NCBI GenBank assembly: GCA_030159075.1
Contig: BROG01000906.1
Location: forward strand, 1 to 64,000
From: Atrina japonica
Taxonomy: Eukaryota > Mollusca > Bivalvia > Pterioida > Pinnidae
Length of the DNA: 64,000 nt
Direction of reading: 5' to 3'
The notes under the pieces are model-generated. The model was not told the DNA's origin. It saw only the letters and a list, made by a program, of their open reading frames with translations, and did no database searches. A program made the translations under genes and the position numbers. Positions 50,630-64,000 of this stretch are shown one piece after another (the stretch's first letter is position 1; each line of letters begins with the position of its first letter).

Positions 50630-51949
50630 TGCAATAGTAATAATCATATTAATACAAATCATTATTCTGTTTGTTTTTTTTATATTGCCCAGATAATTTT
50701 TCACTTCAATGGAGATATTCGAAATCATATTGATGATAATAGATAATCATGTAATATTATCCTCAAGATATGTATATACCTTCTATAATATGTATCCATT
50801 TTTATAGTCATTCGCCTTAACGCTCACGAGCACGGTCTGTTTCCGTGTTATCGCAGGGAACGGAGGAGGGTAATTGTTGACGATTGATGATTGAAGGAAA
50901 ATTATAGATAGCTAATCGTAATCATGGTAATTAACATAAATATATCCACAATAAACGCATTAACGTAAGATCAGTGATAGACTTTACCAAAGATATCAAA
51001 ACATACAGATGAAATAAATCATAAGATATTTATAACGTCTCTAATTATAATGCAAGCAGGTGACTTCCGTGTTTTGGAAAATGAGTATATTTTGAATATT
51101 CTCTTCAATTACATTTCCTGACTATTTACGCGCGAGTGTTACAAAATAACTCCGTACCGTTGGTTTATCGTCTGCTTCAAGACCCCAATAATGTGAGGTA
51201 TTACAAATACAAGTTGTATTCTGACACATTTTTGTGGATGTTTCTGTTTGTTTGGTTTATGTAAACATCGTATTTATAATTGAACGACTGCTGATTTTGT
51301 GCAATATGTTTTTTGGGGGGTGAATTCATTTGAGGTTGATTTGGACACCAAAAGTATAAATAAAATCCTATAACCACGTCCTATATATTATAAGCATGCA
51401 TTGACAAGATACACAATATTTGAGGATTTTATGTATAAAAGGGACATCTCTGTGCATTACTCGCACTTCTGCTTGAGAAGTCTTTGTGATAAATTTGTCA
51501 TTTAAATGTTAAAATCAGTTATAATTCTTACAATAATGTTTACATAAGTGTTAAATAGGCAGTTGTATAATAAGGAAATATAACGAAATGAAAAACACAA
51601 ACATGTGCAACCGACCATGGTAACTGTACAGTGCAATCTAAAATAATGAATTATCAGCGATCATGTGGGTATCATTGATATATGTTTATCATTATATATA
51701 TATATATATGAAAGGATTCTATTTCGACTTTAAAGTTAATGTAAAGGGTGCATCCTTTTTGGGGGCACAGCAAATAACCCACAACAAAAACTATATTATG
51801 TATATTGTACATAATATATTAAGGGTTTGCTTATGGGAGCAGAAAGCAAAGGTCGAGAATTTGGAACCTAGAACGGGTCGCGTAATGTTATAGGTGCCTT
51901 TTATTTCTATATTTGTGTTTGGTATATGATTCATTTCCATACATCGATC
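50627..51949. other. Non-coding region before the large array
   Basis: Short (TA)n at about 51693; no gene recognised. Confidence 0.45.
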
Positions 51950-54268
51950 TCTGGAGTACAACCACACTCAGCACATAACTAGGATCTCGTGAATACAACC
52001 ACACTCAACAGGATCTCGGGAGTACATTCTAACTCAACACATAAATAGGATCTCGGGAGTACAATTTCACTCAACACATAACTAGGACCTCGTGAATACA
52101 ACCACGCTCAACACAAAACTAGGATCTGGGGAATACAACCATACTCAACACATAACTAGATCTCGGGAGAACACCCTAACTCAACACATAAATAGGATCT
52201 CGGGAGTACAATTTCACTCAACACATAACTAGGATCTCGTGAATACAACCACGCTCAACAAACACGGACGTACAACCACACTCAATTCATAAATAGGATC
52301 TCGTGAGTACAACCGCACTCAATACATAACTAGGATCTCGTGAATACAACCACACTCAACACAAAACTAGATCTCGTGAATACAACCACACTCAATACAT
52401 AACTAGGATCTCGTGAATACAACCACACTCAACACAAAACTAGATCTCGTGAATACAACCACACTCACTACATAACTAGGATTCCGGGAGTACAACCGCA
52501 CTCAATATATAATTAGGATATTGGGTATACAATCACACTCAACACATAACATGGATCTCGGGTATACAACCACACTCAACACATAACTAGATCTCGGGAG
52601 TACAACCTAACTCAACACATAGATAGGATCTCGGGAGTACAATTTCACTCAACACATAACATGGATCTCGTAAATACAACTACGCTCAACACAAAACTAG
52701 ATCTCGGAAGTACAACCACACTCAATTCATAAACTAGATCTCGTGAATACAACCACAACTCAACACATAACTAGATCTCGTGAATACAACCACACTCAAT
52801 ACATAACTAGGATCTCGGGAGTACAACCACACTCAATTCATAAATAGGATCTCGTGAATACAACCACACTCAACACATAACTAGATCTCGGAAGTACAAC
52901 CACACTCAATTCATAAATAGGATCTCGTGACTACAACCACACTCAACACCTAACTAGATCTCGTGAATACAACCACACTCAATACATAACTAGGATACCG
53001 GGAGTACAACCACACTCAATACATAACTAGGATCTCGTGAATACAACCACACTCAACACATAACTAGATCTCGGAAGTACAACCACACTCAATTCATAAA
53101 TAGGATCTCGTGACTAGATCTAACTAGATCTCGTGAATACAACCACACTCAATACATAACTAGGATACCGGGAGTACAACCACACTCAATACATAACTAG
53201 GATCTCGTGAATACAACCACACTCAACACATAACTAGATCTCGGAAGTACAACCACACTCACTACATAACTAGGATCCCGGGAGTACAACCACACTCAAT
53301 ACATAACTAGGATCTCGGGAGTACAATCGCACTCAATATATAACTAGGATCTTGGGTATACAATCACACTCAACACATAACATGGATCTCGGGTATACAA
53401 CCACACTCAACACATAACTATTTCTCGGGAGCACAACCACACTCAACACATAACTAGATCTCGGGAGTACAACCACACTCAATACAGAACTAGATCTCGG
53501 AAATACAACCACACTCAACACATAACTAGATCTCGGGAGTACACCCTAACTCAACACATAGATAGGATCTCGGGAGTACAATTTCACTCAACACATAACT
53601 AGGATCTCGTGAATACAACCAGGCTCAACACAAAACTAGATCTCGGAAGTACAACCACACTCAATTCATAAATAGGATCTCGTGAATACAACCACACTCA
53701 ACACATAACTAGATCTCGTGAATACAACCACACTCAATACATAACTAGGATACCGGGAGTACAACCACCCTCAATACATAACTAGGATCTCGTGAATACA
53801 ACCACACTCAACACATAACTAAATCTCGTGAATACAACCACACTCACTACATAACTAGGATCCCGGGAGTACAACCACACTCAATACATAACTAGGATCT
53901 CGGTAGTACAACCGCACTCAATACATAACTAGGATCTCGTGAATACAACCACACTCAACACAAAACTAGATCTCGTGAATACAACCACACTCACTACATA
54001 ACTAGGATCCCGGGAGTACAAACGAACTCAATACATAATTAGGATCTTGGGTATACAATCACACTCAACACATAACATGGATCTCGGGTATACAACCACA
54101 CTCAACACATAACTATTTCTCGGGAGTACAACCACACTCAACACCTAACTAGATCTCGGGAGTACAACCACACTCAATACAGAACTAGATCTCGGGAGTA
54201 CAACCACAATCAACACATAACTAGATCTCGGGAGTACAACCTTACTCAACACAAAACTAGGGTCTCGG
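51950..54268 (+). repeat. 37-bp minisatellite, about 62 copies, with higher-order structure
   Basis: Unit AGGATCTCGGGAGTACAACC + ACACTCAATACATAACT (36 bp when AGATCTCG replaces AGGATCTCG). Variant types recur in ordered blocks: a five-unit block of ~181 bp repeats at about 52849, 53030 and 53210. A longer set beginning GGATCTTGGGTATACAATCA recurs at 53348 and 54042, and with one change at 52517. Confidence 0.96.
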
Positions 54269-55705
54269 AATACTACATCATTAATCAGATCCATAGAAGT
54301 AATACTACATCATTAATAACATCAATAGAAATAAAACTACATAATTACTAACACCCACTGAAATACTATATCATTGATAACACCCAATGAATAATATTAC
54401 ATCATTAATAAAACCTATAGAAATAATACTATATCATGTTTAACGCCCATATAAATAATAATAAATCATTAATAACAACAACTGAAATAAAACTACATCA
54501 TTAATAACACACACAACAATTATACTATATCATTAATAACACCCATAAAGATAATACTGTATCATTAATAACATCCACAACAATACTACTACATAAAACA
54601 TACACCCACGACTATAATACTAAAAATAACGCCCACAACAATAATACTACATAAAAATAACACTCACAACTATAATACTACATAAAAATAACACTCACAA
54701 CTATAACACTACATCACTAATAACACCCACAACAATAATACCTCATCACTAATAACACCCACAACAATAATACTACAATAACACCAACAACAATAATACT
54801 AAAATAACAACCATAACAATAATATAGCAATAACACCCATAACAATAATTTTAAAATAACACTCACAGCTATAATACTACATTAACACCCATAACAATAC
54901 TATTACAATAACATCCAAAACAATATTTATAGAATAACACCCATAACAATAATACTACAATAACACTCATAACAATAATACTGCAATAACACCCACAACA
55001 ATAATACTACAATAACATCCATAAGGATAATACGAAAATAACACCCATGACAATAATACTATAATAACACCCAAAACAATATTACAATAACGCCCATAAC
55101 AATATTTATAAAATAGACCGATAACAATAATATTACAATAACACCTATAACAAAAATACTAAAATAACGCCCATCGCAATAATACTATAAAACACCGATA
55201 ACAATAAAATTACAATAACGCCTATAACCATCTTTATAAAATAACACCCATAATAATAATATTACAATAACGCCCATAACAATGATACTACAATAACACT
55301 CATAACAGTAATACTAAAATAACACCCATAACAATAATGATACAATAACACCATTAACAATAATACTATAATAATACACATAACAATAATATTACAATAA
55401 CACCCATAAAAATGATACTACAATAACACCTATAACAATAATCTACAATAACACCTTTAACAATAGTACTACAATAACACCAATAGCAATAATATAACAA
55501 TAACACCCATAACAAAAATACTAAAATAACAACCATAACAATATTCATAAAATAACACCAATAACAATATTATTACAATAACGCCCATAACCATAATACT
55601 AAAATAACACTCATAACAATATTATTACAATAACGCCCATAACAATAATATTACAATAACACCCATAACAATAATATTACAATAGCACCCACAACAATAA
55701 TAATA
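54269..55705 (+). repeat. 26-bp degenerate minisatellite
   Basis: Unit AATAACACCCATAACAATAA + TATTAC with exact 26-bp spacing at the 3' end (55631, 55657, 55683). The 5' part (54300-54560) uses a related ATCATTAATAACACCCA form and is more diverged. Confidence 0.92.
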
Positions 55706-56897
55706 TATGCAGTATGTGACAGTTACTATGTGGGGAGACCCAACGTCAGAATAACCATTTAGTAAAACATTTCTGTGTATACAGTGTCTGATATATTTTA
55801 GGTATTTAAGCAAGGGGAAGTTATGACTTCACGTCTCCCGAAATTGTTTGTAGGCTGTCATCGTTTGTCTGCTGACATCGTTTGTCTGTTGTCATCAACC
55901 TGGAATACAAATCATAAAACTGAGACGATGGCGTATACGATCAAACCTCAAAATTCTCGATCTCAAGGAATACGTGAAACAGGAACCTATTTTAGGGTCT
56001 TTGTCCTCGTGGGCATCGAACTTTCGCAGGATGACATAAAACCACATCAATTCCATCGTTATGAAAATTATTGCTACTGTGCCAGCGGAAAATATCACGA
56101 CTTGTAATTTTGTTTTTGAAAAAAAAAATAACTGCGAATGCATTTTTAAATAAATAACAAATTTGGGTTAAGGAATGGTTTTCATTATCTTCCACAAATT
56201 TTATGCATCAAGAGTTATGATGGTCCCCAAGAGATATCTATCGTTAAATCATCCAGAATGCTCTTTCAAGTGCTATACAGTGGATAATGAAGTGCTTTCT
56301 GGTAAGTGTCTGCCAGTATATATCATCATAATGAGCCAAAAGTTTACCCACTTGTTATCCATTAAATTTACTTTATCTGTTAAAGAGTTATCATAATTTC
56401 CTCCTCTCTCCATACGATATTCCTTAGCTGCTGTATAGCTTATAATATAATTACGAAATGGTTTATTTGGTGGGAAAATTAATCACATTCATCAAACGAA
56501 GTTGAACAGGCGTTGTCATCGGATCAACACTCACGAGAACGACTTTTGACAATAAAAAGAGGTCGATTACAAACAACAATTATAACTAATTAATTTTCAA
56601 GAAGAATCAGATTGTCTGTTTCTTTTAAGATTTTTGTTACATAGCTGAAATAGTATAATGAAGTTAATAATAAATTTGTGTTTATGTTATGTCTAAAACA
56701 AACTTAACAATAGAAGTGATTCCCTAGTAGTTTCATTGATGACTTGTTTCAAGCCCATTAATTTCTGAAACGAGATCATGTTCTGGTATTAAATTTTGTA
56801 ACCCTTGGTTTGAAATTTTATCAATTATATGATAGATTTGATGGATTTCCCAAGTCTACAATGAATTCTTCTTGAATCAATAGAGTGATATCAAAAG

Positions 56898-56901
<4 letters not shown>
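55706..56901. other. Non-coding region, open frames without recognisable motif
   Basis: Somewhat GC-richer at 55800-56110, where a 94-codon frame (+) and an 82-codon frame (-) overlap. Neither shows a known domain, and an internal duplication CATCGTTTGTCTGCTGA/CATCGTTTGTCTGTTGT is present at 55859-55895. Confidence 0.4.

Positions 56902-56976
<75 letters not shown>
56902..56976. repeat. (TA)n microsatellite, ~75 bp
   Basis: Uninterrupted TA tract. Confidence 0.97.
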
Positions 56977-56979
<3 letters not shown>

Positions 56980-57090
56980 ATACGTTTTGTCACTTTAGTC
57001 TTGATGTAAACATTTAGAATGCGACAGAAATTTTGTACTCGTTCTAAACTAACATTCCATCGTTTCAGAGTTGATTGTAATTGTTTAAAA

Positions 57091-57177
57091 CTGTGTGTGT
57101 TTGTGTGTGTGTGTGTGTTGTGTGTGTGTGTATGTGTGTGTGTTAAACATGCATTCTTCTCTCTCTCTCTCTCTCTC
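57091..57177. repeat. (GT)n and (TC)n tracts
   Basis: GT-rich 57091-57144, then (TC)n 57157-57177. Confidence 0.92.
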
Positions 57178-57847
57178 ATCAATATCGTTCAGCATATCTA
57201 TTTACAGAGATAAATAAACCTGTTCCTGTGTTTTATTATATACCTACTAATATCTATATTATGAAGTTTGATACTATTGATTTATCAGTGTGATCTGCCT
57301 TTTCGGATCACCACACTGAAGTTTTCTGAATCTATGTCACCCTCTCTGAAACTGATGACATAGTAAACAAGCAGGACTACTTTCCCCATGGTAATACTAC
57401 TGGAAGTTACCATGATTAATGAACAAACTCCATACTTGTACAGTTGAACATATAACATTATTGTAAAGCTCCATATATATGTATGTCTTTGGCTTAACTG
57501 CCCCTCTCGATTGAAGAAACACCACTAATATATAGGAAATATAGGTAACAGGTTTAAAATCAGAGTTAGTTGATAAAACCTATTATCAAATTCAGTTTTT
57601 AATATCGATCATAATGATATTCTGCTAACCGGACCGAAAATTTTAGACGGAGGTCAGGCGGAAAATATTAACATTATCGGTCCGGCCGGACACAATTTGA
57701 GACCGTACCGATTATTATACGACACCGGAAGTTAATAAACTCAATGTAAACAAATCCGTATTTTACCTTGTTGTGAACATCAATACATTTAACACATCCG
57801 TATCTAATTGATCAGTTTATTACGGATGGGTATATAATAAATTTATC

Positions 57848-57993
57848 ACTATAACAGTAACTTGGTCCTAAGAGCTGGATCACGTCTTGTTGACAGAGGT
57901 AGATCATCAGATCTTCGCGTCTCCTTTGATCTAATGATCTGCTCCTGTCAACTCCACGTGATCTGGCTCTGAGGATCCAGTTACCGTTATAAT
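57848..57993. repeat. 146-bp fold-back (60-bp arms, 26-nt loop)
   Basis: Arms 57848-57907 and 57934-57993 have equal length and match at about 47 of 60 positions without gaps. Shared words include GATCACGT, GTTGACAG and AGATCAT. Nearly half of the differences are transitions that still allow G:U pairing in RNA. It could be a small MITE or a hairpin RNA source. The 122-codon minus-strand frame crossing it has no motif. Confidence 0.85.
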
Positions 57994-58904
57994 AATATCT
58001 ATTTATTGGCTTCGGAAGAGCAAGGTAAATCAGCGTACATATTTTGTTCCGATCATACCCACTCTGATATCGAATGATGCCATCAATATCCGGAATACAT
58101 AGGAAGCTAGAAACAAAAGACAGGCCGCTATGTATAGATTTTGTATCAAGATGAGGGGGAGAACAATTCCTAGTCACCACCGAAACTTCAAAATGTTAGC
58201 ATGCTTCTGATGACTTCTAACAAACCAAAGAACTTGCAAGTTTCGCTTTCATTTCTTTTATGAACAAAAACATATTTGTAGTGCATGATTAGGAATACGT
58301 CGACAACTTTCATCAACAAAATGATCGAATTTCATATGTGTATTAACCAGAATACATTAGTTTCATCGGTTTGAAGTGTTCCACATAAAGAAAAGGGTTT
58401 TCTCTGCGATAAATAGCATCAAATTTTACAAGTGTTACTTATTTATAAGCCTTTTAACAAAACTGTTTTACACAAATTGCCCACTTAATGGCAGACACGT
58501 GTCTATATATAAAGTCATTAAAACAAATGAAAGGTATAGATTGATAAAAGCCCTCGCCGCATGCGCCTTGACCTAGGAGGCGTTAAAAGCAAACTGCTGC
58601 CTTTACGAGTTTTAATCCCTACTGTGATTGTCTAACTTTCTTTATATTCACCTGCATTTACTTAAGCTCAGAAATTATCCACGTAATTAAAATATGGAGC
58701 TTATTACTATTAATGAGACCAAGTGTTAAGACTGGTAGTTTTGAAGAGGGAGAATATACAAAAATAATGAGAGAGATAAATACCATGCCGAGTCGTCATG
58801 TCCCAGCTATAAACGTAACCATGAAGTAAATAATAACCGAATGTGAAAAACAAACCTAAAAGATACGCCCGACGAAAACAAAATACTTAATTATGTTATG
58901 ATGT
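57994..58904. other. Non-coding region
   Basis: Nothing recognised beyond short incidental frames. Confidence 0.45.
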
Positions 58905-59215
58905 TAGTTATTAGTCAGTAACATGTTAGATGTTAGTTATATGTTAGTTAAATGCTAGTTCTATGTTACTTATAAGCTGGTTATATGTTTATCATGTGCT
59001 ACTTATAAGCTAGTTATATGATTGTTATATATTAGTTAAATGCTAGTTATATGTTAGTTATATGATGTTATGTAAATTTTAGTAATATGTTAGTTATGAT
59101 ATGATGGTAGTTAAAAGTAAATAATATGTAAGTCATGATATGATTTTAGTTAAATGTAAGTTATATGATAGTGATATGTTAGTTATATTTTAGTCATATG
59201 TCAGTTGATGACTGT
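58905..59215 (+). repeat. Degenerate ~11-12-bp repeat (ATGTTAGTTAT)
   Basis: Runs of ATGTTAGTTAT, ATGCTAGTTAT and ATGTAAGTTAT with irregular spacing. Confidence 0.85.
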
Positions 59216-59364
59216 GAGTTATAGCAATGTTACAATATCTAATTGTCATAAGAATAACTTTATATTTAAAAAGATGACGACTACGATAAAGATGATGATA
59301 CTGATTGTTAGGAGGAAGAAGACTTTTCTTAACATAATATGTGTTGTTAAATAAATCATGTAAA

Positions 59365-59515
<151 letters not shown>

Positions 59516-59694
59516 TTTCCATTCAGTAATTTTTAAATCTTTTTGGTGTTTTGATTTTTTTTTTCGTCAGTCATTTTGTTATTTGCAGTGTATTCATTTT
59601 TGTTAACATGTAAATCAGTGAAATTTGCATTCATAAAATTACATAAACCTTTTTAATGGTTCGTTATAATATATCCACTTACTATACGGTATTC

Positions 59695-60065
59695 TCAGGG
59701 GTGATTAACTGAACACCTATGTATTGAGGTAAGCACACATTTCGTGTTACACTTTTTATATATTCCGTTACTACATGGCATTCTCTAGGATGGTTAACTG
59801 AACACCTATGTATTGATGTGTATACGCAATTTATGTTATACATTTAAACTGTTCTGTGTATATATTCCGTGACTGAATGGCATTCTCTATGGTGATTAGC
59901 TGAACACCTATGTATTGCGGTATACACATTTTTATGTTATACTTTCGAACTATTCTGTGTTGATTTTCTGTGACTATATAGCATTCTCTGGGGTGATTAA
60001 CTGAACACCTATGCATTGAGGTATACACATTACTCATGTTATACTTTTGAAGTATTCGGTATTTG
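59695..60065 (+). repeat. ~101-bp tandem repeat, 4 copies
   Basis: CTGAACACCTATGTATTGAG recurs at 59709, 59799, 59900 and 60001, each with GGCATTCTCTRGGGTGATTA before and a GTTATACTTTTGAACTATTC-like stretch after it. Confidence 0.93.
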
Positions 60066-61974
60066 TACCACATGTTTTAGAACATTTCTTACTAAACAAT
60101 TTGCTTGGTGTCATGTAACAAGACATCAATTATATCTTAAGCCATAAATTGTCAGTGCTCGTAATATACACCCTTTTAAAATACAGTTGGTCTAGGTCTA
60201 TGATATCAGAGAATACTTCCGACCACAGTCACAGGTGCTAGAATGCACACCCTGAAATTCTTACCTCTGACTTCCTATAGCAATATCTATCAATAATATT
60301 GAAATCATCTGTTCTAGACTATTATATCTATCAAACAACACTAAATAAATCTCACATCTTATCTCACTACTCATATATTTATATTCTGTTCGGCCATTGT
60401 TTCCCGTACTTCTGTATGCCCGTGTTCTACAGCTACATCATATTAGTGATTGTCTGCATGAAGGTGCAGGTTGGATCGCTTATGATTCCAATGAAACCAA
60501 AGATACCAGTTACAACATGGCGACCAGGTCAAGAAGCCAAATGGGGATTTTCTGTATTTGACTCCATTTTTAGCAATGCAACTGGTGAATGTTTGTGCGA
60601 GAAGTTTTAATTAACAGACACAATTGAATATACTCTTTCTTTGCAACGTTAAAATCGAAAAACCAGACGTTTGTGTGCGAAATTTGGATATTTCGAGGTA
60701 TATTGCAACTTCATTATGTTTTATAAAAGAATATCGGCTTTATAACAAATAAATGGTGCAATCAATTAAACAGATAAATCATTATCATATTATAAAGATC
60801 GTTCTCTACAACATGCCCTCCTTTAAAACACAAATATTTTCTGGTATAACAGCAATTTCGTCTATTATAAAAGAATTCGTCTGAATTAAGCAGGACATCA
60901 GGAAATTTCAGAGAAACGTCGAACTGTCTAAATTTATCATAAATACGTTCAACTACACACCGCCTGTTAAAAGGAGAAATGTCATCCATTGTACCAGAAA
61001 TTAAGCTTTTACCCCCTTATTTCCCAGTTTTCAAAAGCAAATTTTGCAACACCTGTTTCCAGACACCTGTGAGTGTTACAGAGTAATCGATTGTTAAATG
61101 TATGTATACCATAAGAAAAGAATCGGAGTAAAAATTGTCAATAACTATAAACACGTATATATACGTGATAAAACCAGTCATCTAGAAATACATGACATTC
61201 TGGTAATATCCACATATTTCCAATTTACAATTTCTTTAACTTCAATAGGAAAAACAATTTGCATTTTTGAATCTTGCCTTTATGAATCAATCTTTGACAG
61301 CAAAAAAAAGTCGAAAATAAAATCTTAATGGTATTCAAAATTGCACATTCGAAACTAATTTCTGAAATTTAATCTTCGGTAAGAAAAACTTGAATCTACC
61401 TGATGAAATGAATTTAAATTTACTATCCATCTGTTGGCTTTGATGTCTTTATAAGGTGTTCGTTGTTTTTGTTGGGAATTATTTCACTCCACTAACTTTT
61501 TACCTATTGCTCAGATGTCGGATGCTTTTGAACACCACGATACGACAAATCTACATGATACTAAAGTAAGACAAATTACACCGACAAAGACGGAATCAAA
61601 TCCATTTCTTTAGATGCCGATGTTTTGAACTGGAACTCTAAGAGAAAATAATGACATCATAAAATGTAGTACACCTTGTATATTAATCCATGATAGAGTA
61701 GATGTGAGGTTGATTTACAAATGGCGATGTCAAAGGTTGACCTCGAGTTCTGAGTTGTTATGACCAATGTAAAAATAAGGAGAGTGAGTGATTCTCTTTA
61801 TTCCTCTTGTTGCTAATAAATATAAAAACAATCCGACGATATATAAAGCTAATAAATATAAAAACAACAATTTCATTATCGTACCATTCCTATTATTCAA
61901 CATCATACACACACACACACACACACAAAATCTACTACTGAAACCACGTATACGACGAACCTCACAATCGACGT
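60066..61974. other. Non-coding region, no gene recognised
   Basis: A 103-codon plus-strand frame ending at 60610 has a hydrophobic N-terminal half and a less AT-biased C-terminal half but matches no family I know. (AC)n at 61907-61926. Confidence 0.4.
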
Positions 61975-62480
61975 CGACTACAAAAGCTACTACCAACCCC
62001 AACACCAACTTCTACCAAAGCTACTACTAACCCCAACACCAACTTCTACTAAAGCTACTACTGACACCACCATCGACTTCTTCTAAAGCTAACTCTAACA
62101 CCACCATCTCTTCTACTGTTGCTACTACTAACACCACCATCGACTTCTACTAAAGTTACTACTAACACCACCATCGACTTCTACTAAAGCTACTACTAAC
62201 ATCACCAGCACTACCATATCGACTACTTCTACTACTACTTCCACTACTACTTCTACTACTACAACTGCTACTACTACTACGTCTACTACTACTAATATTA
62301 CTACTACTTCTACGACTACCACCACCACTACTACCACTACTACTATTTCTACGACTACCACTACTACTACTTCTACTACTACTGTTACCACAACTGCTCC
62401 TTTTTCTACTTCTACTTTTGATAATAATAATAACTCCTCTCCTACTACATGTACCCCTACTTCTATTTACGACTACTACC
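61975..62480 (+). repeat. ~39-bp repeat grading into (CTA)n-type trinucleotides
   Basis: AACACCACCATCGACTTCTA + CTAAAGCTACTACT recurs several times between 61985 and 62210, then (CTA/ACT)n with CCA and TTC variants to 62480. Val- and Ser-rich frames on the minus strand are artefacts. Confidence 0.9.
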
Positions 62481-62744
62481 ACTACTAATTGCATCTCAGA
62501 TAAATTTAAAAACTTTGAAAGTTGTGAGTAATTCCGATACATATCTTTGTATTTTCCGTAGAGCTACTTTAGACTATATTTATATATTTAATTCCGAGTT
62601 TTCTCGTCATAGTTCCCGTGATTGACAATATGTATACTCTGAGCACCAACATGTAAAATTAAGTCATCCCTATTATTGTAGCCATTAATATACTGAATAG
62701 TGTTTAATTTCACGGGGAGACAATGTGGCGTTTTTCTGAAAGAA

Positions 62745-62911
62745 ACTTATTCACGGATATTAAATTTCGCGCAAGATTAATTACGACCTGTCTTTCTGAT
62801 ACTTCATAAGTATAAGGTATTATATTCACGGGTATTTAATTTCGCAATATTTTCATTGACCGCAAAAATAGCGAAATTAAATCCCAGCGAATAAAAGCAA
62901 AAATACAGTAA
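62745..62911. mobile_element. Fold-back repeat with ATTTAATTTCGC arms (MITE-like)
   Basis: GGTATTTAATTTCGC at 62831-62845 pairs with GCGAAATTAAATCCC at 62871-62885 (14 of 15). A further related half-site GGATATTAAATTTCGCGC lies at 62755-62772. This motif pair is widespread in mollusc genomes as I know them; the ends are uncertain. Confidence 0.5.
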
Positions 62912-64000
62912 CAAATCATAGGGAACTACGTGTAATACTGATCCCGCGTCCTCTTATTAACGTAGCATTGACATGTGTTTCCTTGACAATGTCCAGGAAT
63001 GTTTTATCTGTAACCAATAATTCCGGAAATCATACGCTTCGTGATTTACATCTTATAGAAATTCCAGTTTTATGAATATTCAGCGAAAGTTCTAAAGTGA
63101 GTGATATTAAATGTCGATATACACAAACATAATAAACTGAGTATTTACTGTCTCTGTGTCACACAAACACTTTAGTAGGACATTAATTCCCGTATTTTTA
63201 CACGCAGGAACACCGAAATATGTACTCTTTGGGTATCCATTGGTAATAAGTTCAAACTTTGATGCCTGGTTAATTATTCAATTGATTATATTTTATTATA
63301 GATATGTAATTCCCATATACAGAAATAAAGTTTTTAGGGACTAAATATCGAAGGGGCGACATATATTTCACATCAATGTTGTCAATTACTTGCCAATACA
63401 CTAATCTGCGAATTAATATTGATGACAGGTGTAAAATATATTTGGTGTAATTGATTGTTCCTGTTCAGTAATCATTAAAAATATTTTATAAATATCAAAT
63501 ATGTCTTTCGTCTAAAGAAAACTCATACACGATATTCCGATGAAATGTACATTTTCCGAAAATTACTAAGATTTATACGCAAATACCCCTTAACATAGTC
63601 ATTTATACAATAGATTCTTTAACTCATCCACCCCTGTTGTCACATTTAGACTCGCCCAGATCAATGGATAGTATGGTCTACTGTAATAATTCAGGAGTGA
63701 GCATGTTCATATTGCATTCAAAATTATCATAACATTATGATTCTAAATAATATACCCTTGAGTTCTGACAGTGGACTTAACCATTATTTGAAATGAGCAG
63801 GTCCAAATGTAACTTCAGGTGGTTGATGAATTAAGTAACAAATACTAGAGCTGGTAAATACCGCCATAGTTCAATATGTTGCGACAATGATCTATGATAT
63901 ATTTAATCAAAATACAGTATCATCTTCTGTCTGATTAAAAGTCAACTGAATCTGGCTGAATATGGTTAAACAGTAATTTTGAAAAAAATAATTTTAATTC
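62912..64000. other. Non-coding region to the window end
   Basis: Nothing recognised; a 62-codon frame at 63156 has no motif. Confidence 0.45.

Noticed and set aside
55823..56143. Overlapping 94- and 82-codon frames on opposite strands
   Set aside because: No motif; symmetrical open frames in a slightly GC-richer stretch are expected by chance.
57812..58180. 122-codon minus-strand frame
   Set aside because: It crosses the 146-bp fold-back and contains no known domain; the openness comes partly from the inverted repeat.
60299..60610. 103-codon plus-strand frame with a hydrophobic half
   Set aside because: No recognised family and no clear splice or promoter signals. Possibly a diverged exon, but not supportable as a gene.
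62128..62542. Val-rich and Ser/Arg-rich minus-strand frames
   Set aside because: Trinucleotide (CTA/ACT) repeat read in two frames.

Overview
The window looks like AT-rich, intron-bearing animal DNA dominated by repeats. Several repeats are of molluscan type as I remember those families: a LINE and a SINE that both end in a GCGTTAAAC/GACGTTAAAC + (CAAA)n tail, and a tRNA-derived SINE with a typical molluscan body. The best assignment is therefore a marine mollusc (bivalve or gastropod). That is an inference from repeat families; no marker gene here fixes the species.

Only one intact protein-coding gene can be supported. It is a Krueppel-type zinc-finger transcription factor of the Sp6-9 clade, closest to Sp8/Sp9, on the + strand. 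Its first coding exon is tiny (26493-26513, encoding MATSVLG). It is followed by a 16.5-kb phase-0 intron and a 1.23-kb second exon (42995-44224) carrying the SP box, an FHPWKR motif, the Buttonhead box and three C2H2 fingers, for a 416-residue protein. A GC box, a CCAAT box and a short in-frame upstream ORF lie just 5' of exon 1.

Layout. 0-6.4 kb is a mosaic of repeats: a ~183-bp tandem array, a 5'-truncated LINE with a 14-bp target-site duplication, a 1.3-kb element with 16-bp subterminal repeats in inverted orientation, an inverted pair of ~310-bp dispersed repeats, and a tRNA-SINE. 6.4-19.3 kb is mostly unique AT-rich DNA with microsatellites. 19.3-24.4 kb holds three minisatellite families (25, 47 and 38 bp). 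26.2-44.2 kb is the Sp gene; its intron contains minisatellites (19, 22, 32, 74, 50, 22 bp), a SINE interrupted by a piggyBac-like MITE at TTAA, a second SINE with a target-site duplication, and a 106-bp near-perfect palindrome. 44.5-64 kb is gene-free as far as I can see: two pogo/Tigger-like MITEs, very large minisatellites (26/24 bp at 45-46.9 kb, 59 bp at 49.4 kb, 37 bp at 52-54.3 kb, 26 bp at 54.3-55.7 kb), a 146-bp fold-back and further arrays.

I found no operon, CRISPR, defence cassette or other multi-gene system. The notable points are the recoverable micro-exon start of Sp8/9, the LINE/SINE shared tail, the nested and fold-back elements, and about twenty unrelated tandem-repeat families (by eye roughly a fifth of the window) surrounding one developmental regulator.
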